A program made the translations under genes and the position numbers. A stretch of 64,000 nt of DNA, taken from contig JAGFBZ010001895.1 in assembly GCA_018398805.1 (NCBI GenBank), positions 3,307,001 through 3,371,000 of the forward strand, in the 5' to 3' direction. Below, one piece after another: positions 44,067 to 56,700 of this stretch (position 1 is the stretch's first letter; every line of letters starts with the position of its first letter). The DNA is from Hirundichthys speculiger (taxonomy: Eukaryota > Chordata > Actinopteri > Beloniformes > Exocoetidae). The notes below the pieces were generated by a model that ran no database searches, was not told where the DNA came from, and was given only the letters and a program-made list of their open reading frames with translations.

Positions 44067-46928
44067 TATGAGATTAGTGTACCTGCCGTATGTATTTTGT
44101 AACAGTACATAGAAGTTTGAGAGGTCAGACCAGATTATAAATGAATCAAGCAAAATTAGTGAAGGTATGTTTGCTTCAACTATAGTAACGAGCAGATTAT
44201 AACACATTCGAATAGGAAATGAACACACAATTCATTTAGGTATGATATCCTTAACTGTGTAAATACCCTGCATCCATGTTTACTTTAGTTTTAATATACA
44301 ATATAATCTCCCATACGTAAAATGCAGTATTATGGTGCCGGTTTCTGTCTTGTAATGGGATTTTTTTTGGGGGGGTGGACTTCTTGGTACTCACCCATAT
44401 TGTGCCTTCGCGTGCTCTGTGTCCGTGTGCTGGTGTGAGCTGCCTGTCCGCGTGCTGGCTGTAACCTGAACCGCTTTGGATGTAACAACGCTAATGGCTA
44501 CGTCCAGCAATGTGAGCTCAACTGGAGCCACATGCTGTGCCAGGGACAATAATGTGTCTGTGGGTACGACGCATGCATCACATATAAATGCAAATGAGAC
44601 AAAAAAGCATGCAGCTGTTGTGATACTGAGAATATGATATCTGGGTAGTATTAACTATTCCATTGGTCTTCACGACCTCTCAAGACTTCTACGGTGTCTG
44701 GCCATTTCCTTTTGGCACTGATGTCCTGGACACTAATAAAATGCTACGACTCAAAAAAGAAAAGTTAAAAAAAAAATCCCCTTAATTCGACTCCTAAATA
44801 CTAAAGGTAATAATAATGACGATAATAAAACATTTTGTTAACTGACATCAATAATATTTGCATACTCATTGCATTGAACCGTCTGATAATATAATTCTTC
44901 ATATTGCCAGCTGATGGCGTCAAAGTAAGGTGTTTTGTAGATCTGTATATTTGTGTATTTATCATGGATGTGATGGTTGGTAAGTAAAACAGTCAATGTT
45001 AAAAATTTCTATGCATTTAAGAGCCATTTCTATTTTTGCCTGTGAGCAGTATGTTAATCTAAACAAGTAAAAAAAGATTTTTGAGACATTTTTCAATGGA
45101 ATATCACAGGGCTCACTAAAACTTCTATATTTTCTATTATAAATTTCTATATGCTACATATATGGCTGAAGGGGGGTGGGTGGGGTCTTGCCTCTTTAAA
45201 ATTAGCAGTTTTCCACTGTAACAAAATGTAGCTTTGTCAAATTAGTGTTAATATCCCCAAAGATGGAAACCTGTGAACAGCTGGAAAACACAAACTGTAG
45301 TTTCAGTATAAGGTCACACTTGAATGTGATGTAGCTAAAATTAAGAGCATAGTACATCATTATCTCTTATTCTTAGAATAAAATTCTGTATTTATGCATG
45401 TATGTCTGTTTTGCCATGAACGCAAACTGTGATGTCAATGAGGTGGTATTATTTTTATTTAGAAGAGATACGACGGGGGGAAAAACAAGTATAAAACAGT
45501 GTAACAACATTTTGATGCATTTTTAGTCATCAGTTCAAAACTTACATCAGGCAATACTTTCTGTCAATGAAAGACAAACATATATTAAAACACACAAAAG
45601 ACAAGAGACCAAAAGAGTAGGCTATCTTTACTTGCATGCCATCCAAAGAAACTTTTTTTTTATTATTATTGCAATTACTAGCAAGTGATCAAAGCAGTTT
45701 GCACCAGAGTGTGTTGTGTAGCCTGAGATACTGCTCTTCTAAACACTTAAGATTGTCAATAGCAGAAGATCCGAAGTTTTTTTTTTTTTACGCAAGTGAA
45801 ATGCTTCTCATGTCTTCATTATTTTGACATCAACTAGGTTAAAAAAAGCATTGAGGGTAACAGCAAAAAACAGATCTTCAGCAACTAAAATAAATTGTCC
45901 AAAATAAAAGAATAAAAATCACCACATCATAGAATGTTAATGCCCTTAATATAAGAGTTTGGTTTTTGTTGTTGGTTTGAACCGAGCAACTTATCGATAT
46001 CCACAATCAAGTTTGAGACTGAACATTAATAGACATCACATGTTCAAGCATTTCAGATGAACGATGGAGAAACAGTTTATCTTATTGCCCTATCAGCTTA
46101 AACATACCCAGTTTGCAGTGTGTACTTTCCAGATCTCTGCACCTTTGCTCAATCAATGAATCAGTCAGGACCTCCAAAAATGGACCATATGTTTGTGTTC
46201 AAGGGGAAAATTGTGTACAATTTGAAACAAATTACACTTTGTCAGGGAAAATTTTCTTTATCCTAAATGATCTAATTATCATTACAAAGAAACAAAATAA
46301 CTTTTGTATCTTGGCATTTACAAAAAAATGTATATTCCTCTGTGTCTTTAAGATGTATTCCTCATACACTACCTTCTATCCTAGCATTTCAACACTAAGA
46401 CACAATCACTACAAGTGGAAAGAGGGGCAACATTTGAGGAGAAGAGACATAAAAAAAAAAGGGGTAGGAATAAAAAAGTAAATCTATTCTGAGCTTATTT
46501 GGAGCCCCCATTGCTTTTCACCCAAACCACAACAAAGAAAGACGATGTGAATCGTTACCTTGTACCCCACAGTCTGTGAGTCCACAGGAGGACAAAAAAA
46601 AAAATTGAAACAAACTCCACGATTTCATTTGCATCTGCCCTCATTACATGTCTGACCATCGCTTCACCCTTCAGTTACTTCAACTCTATAAGCCAAGGCG
46701 GTGTTACTGTGCACTCCTTCCTGTTATGGACATAAATGAACCATTGATCCAATGTTCGTCTCACACCTTGGTGTGAAATCATTCATCTCTGGATTCACCC
46801 AGTATCACATTTAACAATGCCTGGAAGGTCCCTTGATGAATTTCATCCCGTAACCCCAAAGCATGCTGTCACACAGTATGTCTCTCCTGAGAGTCTTTTT
46901 CTTTGTTTCTGTCCAGTTCCATGTAGGG
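44067..46928. other. intergenic DNA between tmem11 and natd1, including the probable natd1 3' UTR
   Basis: Mostly AT-rich. A CpG-containing patch at about 44400-44580 stands out in composition but encodes nothing I recognise. A minus-strand AATAAA (TTTATT, about 45658-45664) is one candidate end for natd1. Confidence 0.5.
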
Positions 46929-48711
46929 TCATTGATAGATATGTTCAAAGTACTGAGGCTGAGGATTCTCTTTGACATATTTTTGGATGTACCAGCAGGT
47001 CAAGTGAGCTTTCAGGTCCTCTTCCACCACAAAGTCCATGGCTGCCTGCCATCATGGAAAGGACAAAATCATATAAATTACTCAGACACTAATTTAATTT
47101 GCATATATGTATATAAAAATTAATACCCCTGCCTTTCGCCCTAAGAGAGCTGGGAAAGGCTCCAGTGGAGCCCTGTGACCCTGCACAGGACTAAATGGGT
47201 ATAAATGATGGATGGATGGATGGATATATGACTGTTAAACTTGGTCGAGTTTGCATGAAATCACCTTACCAGTTACACTAGGTAAAATCAGGTGGGAAAT
47301 TATTTAATTAGGGTCATAATTTCTTTTCTCAAATCAAGTCTTTTTTTTTTATGCCAATCAGTAGTTGTTTTTTTACTATAACTACCAACTGTGTATGGCA
47401 ATAAATGCAAAAAAAATCTCATGATTGACTTGAACATGATTTTCAGTTTTTTTCCTTTGCAGATTTAATTAAAAGATAGATTTTTTTTTCTTTAAGACTA
47501 AATTTGAAAGAATATTCCATAAATCTTACCTTGGCCAGGTGTTTGGCAATTCCTCTCCCCCTATAAGCATCTGGAACTTCTGTATGTTGCAAGTCCACTG
47601 TCCTCTTTCCAACATATTCATACAGAAGAACAGCACGATCATGAGATCCTGAGAACAGAAACAGTAGTTGTGGCTCCCGCGGGTGTTAAATTTGCATCCA
47701 AGCAAAGAAGTTTTCTATAGCAGCTTTACCCCGTCTTACTAAGACATACACATGGTACTCAGGTATGAGGTGTCACGTAGCAACTGACAACAACTCGCTG
47801 TTGCTCAGAACGTTTCTGCACTTTGAAACTCAATGTAAATTCAAGTCAAATTTACAATCTGCACATACTGCTGCAACAAGAGTACGCAATTAGACATGGC
47901 ATGAGCAGCCATGTTCCACCAGACGCTTCTAGAAGAAGGTGGATGTTCCTGGATGAAGTGACACTGATAAAGATCATCATTAATAACAATGGAAACAATG
48001 GCTGGCACCATGTGCTATAAACACCTCACAGCTGTGCAGGCAGAGGAAACCTTAAATCAAGCTGAGCATGTGTGTGCAAGCATTAACAATTTGAAAACTG
48101 TAAGAAAGAAATCTTGAAAACTAAGCAATCGAATTCAGAAATTAGTTATTTAAAAAAGAAAACATTAAATAACTTAAAAATAAACATTTAGACTAAAAGT
48201 ACAAAGTCGCTGTGTCGAACAGAACATTATCTATTTCTCATCAGGAAAGTCAAAAAGAGAACATGAAGTGTAACGATGAAATAAGACGTTGTAAAAGAAG
48301 CTATTTGCAGGATTGGGGGTGAATATTTAAATCTGTGTATCACTGAAAGTTTCACATCTTTCCACACAGAGATACAGCGAACAGTGAAGTTATGAAAATC
48401 GAGGAGCAACAGCAACGTCTATGACATTGTTGTCCTTCCTCAAGCTTCTGACAAGATATAATGTCAGTCACTCCGATTATACGAGCTGAACAGCGCAGCT
48501 GTGCCCGAAATGGCAGCTGGAGTTCCCCATCAGGTAACGACAACGATGTTAGCAGCGAGGAGAGCTAGCGTTACAAGCTGTGAGCTAACCAGCACGCGGA
48601 TGTTTACATGTCGAACCCACCATTCAGCCTTATGACAAACTGCCGACGCTTTTTATCGTGTTCCACCTGGATCTGAGAGTTGCTCGCGTCAAACACATTC
48701 GCTTGTGCCAT
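46929..48711 (-). CDS. natd1: natd1, three coding exons, intact
   Basis: NATD1 is a small protein of the GNAT-like YjdJ type, thought to resemble N-acetyltransferases; its substrate is not established to my knowledge. Exons 48621-48711, 47530-47648 and 46929-47045 join in phases 1 and 0 to give 108 residues (human about 113). The order is [68 protein letters not shown], then [20 protein letters not shown] and QYFEHIYQ. The [10 protein letters not shown] segment corresponds to the acetyl-CoA-binding loop of GNAT folds. The catalytic role remains an inference. Confidence 0.95.
47125..47225 (+). mobile_element. tail fragment of the common fish repeat in natd1 intron 2
   Basis: It starts near 'cccctgcctttcgccctaag', continues 'gagagctgggaaaggctcca' and ends in an ATGG microsatellite (about 47205-47225), matching the 3' end of the repeat at 24430-24757. 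Confidence 0.7.
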
Positions 48712-48820
48712 AGTACAGCAAGGCTGGAAATAACTGTGGTGCTACTAAAGAGAAATGGCTACATGAGACGATGATGAACGGTCAGAGCAAAACACTTCAT
48801 CCAACCGAATCAGCTGTGAA

Positions 48821-48841
48821 GTCACGTGACAATCGGCCAAT
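48821..48841. promoter_or_regulatory. palindromic E-box (GTCACGTGAC) plus CCAAT upstream of natd1
   Basis: GTCACGTGAC (48821-48830) matches the extended E-box bound by USF and MiT/TFE factors, and CCAAT follows at 48837-48841. Both are 110-130 bp upstream of the natd1 start codon, a typical core-promoter position. They also lie upstream of the MPRIP-like gene on the other strand, but 1.9 kb from its start codon. Confidence 0.45.
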
Positions 48842-49565
48842 CAACTCCAGAGATGTCAGAGTGGCGAAAACTGCTGAAAGGGAAATAAATAAATTAATAA
48901 ACGTGATAAAATATTACTCATCATAAAAAAAACACAGGAGAACAAAAAATTAAAAGTTAGTTCTGAACACCCGTTAAGTTGTGATATAAATAATATTTTA
49001 AAACAGATTGATTTTTAGGTTGCATTCAGGGACGTAGGAGAATAAAGTATCACGTTAAAGTGAAATATCAGATTTTTCGATTTAACTTGAAAAAGACTTA
49101 AAACGCAATGTTTTGTCTCGTGAAACTGCTGAAATTTAAATGTTACGAGAGTTGTCAAAAGAAATACAAATTCTGTGCACGGATCAATTAATACAGCATT
49201 TTAAGCATGGTTTTAAAATACTATATTTACATTTCTTTGCAGATTTGCACTAAATGTTTGTATTGTCAGTTCATGTTTATTGGAGTTTAAAGCTACAGTG
49301 TGCCATTCTGTAAATATGACACTTTTGGTTTTAATAAGTAATGATGCAATCCAGTGTGCAAATGTACCACAGGAAATGTGCACTCACGTTAGGTGTTTCA
49401 TAGTTGTAAAACAGAAACATGAGAGATAATTTCATTGTGACTTTCATAGTAATGCTGTTAAATTTCATACTGCCAGGGTTTACTGGGACTCTTCAAATGA
49501 TATAGAGTCACTGTCAGAGTGATTAATAGCACTTGTGTCTTCACCAGCACCATGGCATGTAAAGA

Positions 49566-49780
49566 TACACTATATTGCCAAAAGTATTCGCTCACCTGCC
49601 TTGACTCACATATGAGCTTTAGTGACATCCCATTCTTAATCAATATGATGTGGGTCCACCCTTTGGAGCTAGAACAGCTTCAGCTCTTCTGGGAAGGCTG
49701 TCCACAGGGTTTAGGAGTGTGTTTATGGGGATTTTTGACCATTCTTCAAGAAGCACATTTGTGAGGTCACACACTACAGT
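49566..49780 (+). mobile_element. fragment of a non-autonomous fish DNA transposon
   Basis: It begins 'tacactatattgccaaaagt' followed by 'attcgctcacc', a terminal sequence I recognise as common in fish genomes, and continues to 'gcacatttgtgaggtcacac'. Only the left part is present; no right inverted repeat is visible. Confidence 0.6.
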
Positions 49781-50303
49781 AATAATAATAGCTATAAGCC
49801 TCTAAAGTTTGAGTCAAAGGTAACTTCTTCTTCCACACAGAAGGCTTTATCAATTGATGTAGAACCCAAGTTTGCCTTTAACTAGTGCCTTTGAGAATTA
49901 CCATGGCCTGGATGACTGAGAATTTACACCAGTCATGAGCATACCTCATTTTACATTTCTCATCCCTGACAAAATGGAACTGTTTTACAGTTGTGTGTTA
50001 CAATTATTTCAGTTATACAATTGTAATAGTTTTCTGCTAAACTGTATTTTTCCAAACAATTTTATGTGCTATTTGAAAAAAAAAAAAAGAAAAAGGTCTT
50101 TACATTTTGGGCTTGACCTTACAATTAAAAGGACTATTTAATCATTTAATCCTCAACTCTTATTATGGTATTATGTTCAAGATATATTTATTCATAAGAT
50201 GATTTGTTTTCTGTCTTACTATCAACTCAAAACACATACAGAGGGGTTTCTTTTAAGATAAATATTTTAGCTGTTTATTTTAAGTATTTTTTCCAACTTT
50301 CAG

Positions 50304-50420
50304 GGCTGGTCGGAGCTCACAGATTCACAGTGACGAGTGTGTCCCTCTGTGTCCTCAGCAGACCAAGTGCACAGAAACCTGCCTGTGGGCTGCACTATCC
50401 TTATGGTTTCTAGTGAAATC
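50304..50420 (+). other. possible 5' non-coding exon of the MPRIP-like gene
   Basis: The segment follows a pyrimidine tract and CAG and ends before GTGAGT. None of its frames resembles the family, so if used it is probably 5' UTR. Confidence 0.3.
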
Positions 50421-50743
50421 GTGAGTATATGGTTTCAGTATTAACATGAAAGACATTAGGAGTATATCCAGTCTGCGTGTCGGCACGTCAAGTTTACTAA
50501 AATTACTGTGTGGTAATCCTGTTGAGCTGTTGGCCTAATCCTACAAAACTCTGCATGGGATTATGTGTAAGTGAGTCTGTCTGTGTGTGTGTTTCTGTGG
50601 GATTTATTGGGTACAACTGATTTCTCCACTCTGGTGTTTGGTCGACTGTCTGACTCTTTCTGCAGATGGATAGCCATATCAGTTAGAAGTCTTCACTTTT
50701 ATATTTATAGGCTTGTTACCATCGAATAAAAATATTATAAAAG

Positions 50744-53700
50744 ATGTCCAAAAAGCACAGGTAAGTCAACATCTAAAATCCATTTATTTAACTTCTGGAC
50801 AGACTGTACTGAAAATGACACTCTCATTAAATACCTTTGTAAACCAGTGCTGTTATCAGACTAGAATTTCTGAGATTTTTGTCTGTTTGATGAGATGTTA
50901 AGTGTTAAAATCAAATGGATTAATAGATTATGAAGACACCAAAAAAGAAAAAAAAAAATCAGCATTAGAAAAACTTTCTCAGGACAGGATTTTAAGTAAC
51001 TGAGTGCTCTGTTTTGTTTTATTTTGCCTCCCCCATCAAAAATTTGTAAAATATTTAACCTTTGTATTGAAAAGAAAATGAACTTGTTTACAGAAAAACT
51101 ACACAGATTCTGTGTGACGAGCCATCATCTCAGACTCCAATGTATCTTTTTTTTTCTTATTTATTTAATTTATTTGTTTATTTTTGGCCCATATCCTCAT
51201 GCTATTTACTTGCTGCCTGATAAATATATAAGAATAATAATGGATTCTTACCTGTTGTGAACATCTTAGCCAGTATGACAGATTATTGCATATATCAAAA
51301 TGAAACTAATTTGCAATTAGTTGCTACAAAGGTGTTTTGTAAAAGTGCAGAGGTCCACAATAATTTATGTGACACTGTTTTACTATAGCAGGTGGCCTGA
51401 GACTCTGGTAAACACGAAAACCAACAAACCCATGCAGAAGAACAGCGGAAGGGTAAGCAGCAACATGACACTTTAAAGTGCTGGTAAGGTCACTTAATAA
51501 TACCTAAAGTGTTAAGCACTGAATATCTAAATAAGGATCTATTTAGAGACACGTCTGTGCGTCATATTACATGATTTAAAACCTTCAGGTCATGAGGAAT
51601 CTGTATTCATTAGTTGTGTGAAATTTCTCTTTTATTGTAAACATGAAAATTTGAGACACTAATTAAGCAGACAGCATGACATACATTTTCCTTTTCCCCC
51701 TAAAAACAGGAATACATGTTAAACACAGAGCGTCTTTCATTACAATGATTTGAAAAATAAGTTGGGATTGGCCACCATGCTGCTATCGGTGAAAAATGAG
51801 CTCTTTTGAATTTCATAATGGACTCTGATGTCTGGTCCCCCAGATCTAGACATAACAAATACATTTGGATTTTTTTTTAGGTTCAGCAGAAAATATATCT
51901 ACGATACATAGTGTATCTTTTACACCTCTACTGTTTGATCATCTTTTTTTGGCAGCACTGGTGCCACATATGTACTGCATATGAAAGTGATGGACTGTAT
52001 TAGCTGTTTTCTTTTATGACATATGGAAAAAAAAATCCAATCTGGTGTATTGTTTGTAAGATGTGCACTTAGTTTGACTTATGTAGATAATAATGACAAA
52101 AGATCAACTCAGTGCAGTTACAATTTGCCCAAATCGCCAAGTCAGGACTCCTCAGGCTCCCTGGAATTGATTTCTCTGTCGTGTGGTCGAGCCACAGATT
52201 CATTGCCTCTGCATCTGGTGAGGCTGCTTCTTCTGAGACCGCAGTAGACCACCTTTATCTGACAGCTATCCAATGCTCAAGTGTGATTAAGTTTAAAGTG
52301 TGTGTTTGTGCTTGTGTCTGCCTGTGGTTGCACTGTGGGTCAGATGGCACTTAAGCAAATTAAGAGTACTTGTGCGGATTAAAAGGCTCTCTCCAGGGGG
52401 GTGATTGGATTGCATGTGTCAAAGTTGAGTGTGGGGCAAACATGAGGTGTGCTGTGTGACATTTAAACATAGTCATCTTCAAAAACTTCAGTCTTTTTGT
52501 CACAAATTTTCTGAGACACACACCCTGCTGTCTTGCCTCTTCCTCCTTCAAAGGATTTTGCAACATCAACAGTATCTGCATGTGATGGAGCTAAACCGAC
52601 TGGCGGCAGTGCACCTAAAGCCAGTGTGATTTGTGAAAGGAGCAGCAGCCTCAGCAGCAGAGGAGGTGACTTGTCAGCAACCAGGAGTAAAATTGGTGGC
52701 AGCAGAGGCATCCTCAGCCACCAAGGCAGCGTTTGCTCACAGGCTAAAAGACAAGCATCCCACCCAGCGAGATCAGCGCCACGCCTGCGTAGCAGCCAAA
52801 GCTTTTCATCCCTCCAAGCCACTTCTGTCAGTGCTGCTCCATTCATGAGAAGCAGCCGCTCACTCAGCAGACTTGACCAAAGATCTAGTGGTAATTGTTC
52901 TCATGCTCACTGTTTTTATTTTTAAATGGAATAGATTTTAAGAAATTATGCTATTTTAGTTTTGTTCATTTTTACTCCCCCATTAATTGTTCAATTAAAA
53001 AAGTAAAAAAAAAAAAAAAAGAATCTCCCAGGATGGTTTGATATTCAGCTGAGTCTTTGCTGCTGTTTTTGCAAAAGATTTAGACCAAGCAGTTACAAGT
53101 TCACAAGTAAAAAAAGCCCGATCCAACGGGAAGAAAATTCTGGATTCTGGCCGACGGTCATCTTCTTTGGAGCAAATCAGGTTAGTTATTAAAATTTTTT
53201 TTTTCTTAGATTTTCGTTCAGTGGTATTTTTTTTCCTTTAATGCAGTGCAGTATAAATGTTACATGTTTTTGATCTGCAGTCAGCTTATTCTGGTTTTGT
53301 TCATATTTTCCAGCAGCTCCTCTCCCTCCTCTTTGGTCTCTACAACTGCATGTCATCATCGCAACACCAAAGGAAAGGCAGAGGTACTTTTAAAGTTAAG
53401 ATTTTATTTTTGAAGACATTACAGTTTTCTGTTTGAACCTTGATGCCCTGAAGCTGCAGTTAAGAGTTCACGGGGCAAAGTAGGTTCTGCTGCTCATGAC
53501 AGCTTATGTCATTCAGCTATTTACATAATATCTTAATTGCATTGTAGAGGGTTGAAAATTCATATGTGCTGGTTGTGCTCACCACCATTTATTGCAGAAA
53601 TATAATTTTTCATGTCGTTTTTGTTCATTTGACAACTAAGAAATAGAGAGCTGATTTTGAAAGATATATTATGAACTTCACTTAAATCCTCAATGAATTT

Positions 53701-56700
53701 AGATAAAACCCAATTCTAAAGACTACAAAGTGAAACATTTATTTGCATTTGAAGTGTTTCTTATTGCACAAATATTGCAAAATGTTTCAATTTTGTTTTA
53801 CATTTTAAATCTAATTTATTTTGGCAAATCCAAAAAATATAGGGAGCCATTATTGAAACTGAATTCAAAGTAAAACTGATCCATTAATGAAAAGTGAAGG
53901 AACAAAAACATTGTTCCTATGTTTCCCTTTCACAGTATTAGCATATTTACTCATTCGGGGTTATCAGGAAATAGCTAACAGGGTAAACAATACGCAGGAA
54001 GCTGTTGGAAACAATCACAGAAAAAAGCAGTCGCCTACAGGTGTTTGTTGTTGCTGGAAAAGAGTTGAGGAGTGGCTCATTTGTGACTGTTCCTGTTTTG
54101 GTCATTGTATAGGATGCTGTATGAATGAAATGTTTCACACTGAGACAGTGGCAAATATAGTTTGTTTATTTATTTATTTGGTGAATCTGTGGTTGGAGAT
54201 GCCCTCTGCAGTCCAGAGATCAGGTGTCATTGTTTTCTAATGCATTGCTGAGATCATGTTGTTTACTAACAAGCTCATCTGTAGAGTCTTTATGGTGTCA
54301 TTTCCCACGAAGAAAGCAGTTAGGTACCTTGCAGGAGCTGCTCTTCTCTTCTTTTGCATATCTGTTCTCGCTTTATCATTAGTTGTATATCACTTCATGA
54401 ATCACACATGCTTATGTATTAAATATCAAATTACATTATTAATAAATATTCAGATGTCTTATGCCACAATGTTTTCAGGTGGAAAACACTTAAAGGGGGA
54501 TAACTGAAATAACCAAATATCTGTAAAGCAACTACAGATCTGGAAAACCATCGTAGTGTGTGTGTGCCTGTGTGTTTGTGTTCTTTTGATACAAACTATC
54601 AAAAGTCCAGGAGTTTTCTCACAATCATATTGCTTTCTAGTTATATACCCCCTATAATCCATTAAATAGTAAGTTGAAAGTGTGTCAGTGAACACCATCT
54701 CTGCCTCTACAGACCAGAGATGGGGTGTACACACTATGTGCAATGACCTCTGGGATGAGACACAACTGGGTCCAAGCAGTGCTGAAAAACGTGCGGCCAA
54801 ATCTCAAACACAACGCTACCAGGTAGATTTTACAGAATACCCGTTGTTGCTTTTCTGGACGTAATGTGTGTTTTATTGTTCCCAGATCTCCCAGATTGAA
54901 AGGCCCTTCTATAGTTTAACCTTTGTATAAAGAGATGTCTTTCTTTTTCACAGTTCTCCTTCAGAGCAGCAGGCAGAAGGCAGGCAGCTGGAAGAGCACA
55001 GAAGCAGTGACTGGACAGAGGATTCACATCAAACGCAGCAAGAACAGACAAGCAAACAGGCTGGTGTAGACTCTTCATCCCCTTGTCTCCCTGTTTCATC
55101 CTCTGTCTCACCTGCTCCATCAGCTACCAATCCTCCACAGCAGGTGGAGGAGGATGAAGGTGGCCAGCTGCTTGCTGGAAGCACTCAATCTGGTGAGTTG
55201 AAAATCAAACTCACACCAATGAGAAGTAGTTTAGATTTGATGAAAGTGGTTTGAAAATGAATGCAGGCTACTACAGTGTAAATTCTTTTATGATTTATGC
55301 TTTTAGTCAGTAGGCTACAGATACAGGTCTTGTGAATGCTATATTCTTCATCACTGGTTTGCTATCACATGCCACCATATGTCACCATAAAGGTTCTGAC
55401 CTATATCTATGTGCACCTGGTGTGGCAGATGCATCATGTGCTGATGGATACCAAAGTGACAGCTCTGCGTCTACAGTGGTCATGTTGTCAGATGATGAAG
55501 ATTCAGAGAAACAGTCAAACACTGACAGTGCAACTGAGCAGAGCCTGCAGCAATCTGAAACCACAGCACAAAAAGAGGAGCAGCAGGTTTCAACAAACAG
55601 CACCTGTGAATGCACAAAGCACAAGGAAAAACCTCCATGTGAGCAACAAACTGGCCAACTTGTGAAAGAGGTGAGATTATTTTTGCAATTCCACAATGAT
55701 AAAAGAAAAGAAAAACATTCACCATACATTTTGGCATGCAAAACTGATAAAAGTGCCACATATAGGAATTAACAAGCCACTCACTCACTTGAATAAACAA
55801 ATGCATAGAAATATGTTTTGTGCCGCTGTTTGCTTCAATTTCTCTGCAGTTGGAACAAATACAGAAGGAACTGTCTCGAGTCCAACAGTTAAACAAGAAC
55901 CTGCAGGATGAGCTCCAACGGGAGAGAGAAGCTCATTCAAGGAAATTGTTTCTTCCACAGGTATATTAATGAAAGTTTGGAAGGTTGAAGATCCTTTGGA
56001 ATTTTCTTTATTTCCTCATAAATAAAACTTATAATATCATTAGATTTTCACACAAACCCCAAAATAGCACACTGAGAACCCAATTAAACAAATGAAAACT
56101 ATTGTAAATGGCCCATTTTGTAGTGATTAATTTTTATTTTTTGTGGCTCCAGCACAGTGAGGTAGATTAGAGGTGGTTTAGTGCCTGCAATGTGCATTTT
56201 GGGGGAAAAAAAAGTATTCTCTTCAGCCTTTAACAAAGACAGAGCAGTTCTTTGGACTTTTACAGTCCACCTTTGTTTCAGATTCTCTTCAGAAAACAAC
56301 ATAACATAATAATTTAATACAATGAAAAAAAAATGTTTTTCCTAATTATGTCTTGCTGTCTTGCAGAATGTCACCAGTTCATCTTCAGAGCAAGTTTTGG
56401 CTTTACACCGACAGCAGAAAGTAAACCACAACCTCCGGATGGAACTGGAGGAACTAAAGAGGAGTCAGGAGGAGGCCAGAGAAGCTGAACTACGACGAAG
56501 AGTAGACCTCTTAGCTCAACAAGCACAGCTGCTGGTTACGGGTGACGCCACAGCACTTGCTCAGATTCAGTTAGAGCAAGATCGCCAGCGGTTTCAGGAG
56601 CAGGAGCTGGAGTGGGAGCGTTGCATGGCCTCCTTGAAGTCCCAGCTGAATATCAGCGAGGAGAAGAGGAGAGACGCTGAGTCCCATTTGACACAGCTGC

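Larger units (their letters stand above)
48842..50743. other. intergenic DNA and 5' region of the MPRIP-like gene
   Basis: AT-rich spacer holding a short DNA-transposon piece at 49566-49780. A stretch at 50304-50420 is bounded by TTTCAG and GTGAGT and may be a 5' UTR exon. The coding exon that starts at 50744 follows an acceptor at about 50710. Confidence 0.5.

Noticed and set aside
53887..54240. 117-codon frame with hydrophobic and Cys-rich segments between MPRIP-like exons
   Set aside because: I tested it as the missing PH exon because of a WKRVEEW stretch, but it lacks every other PH motif and has no suitable splice signals.
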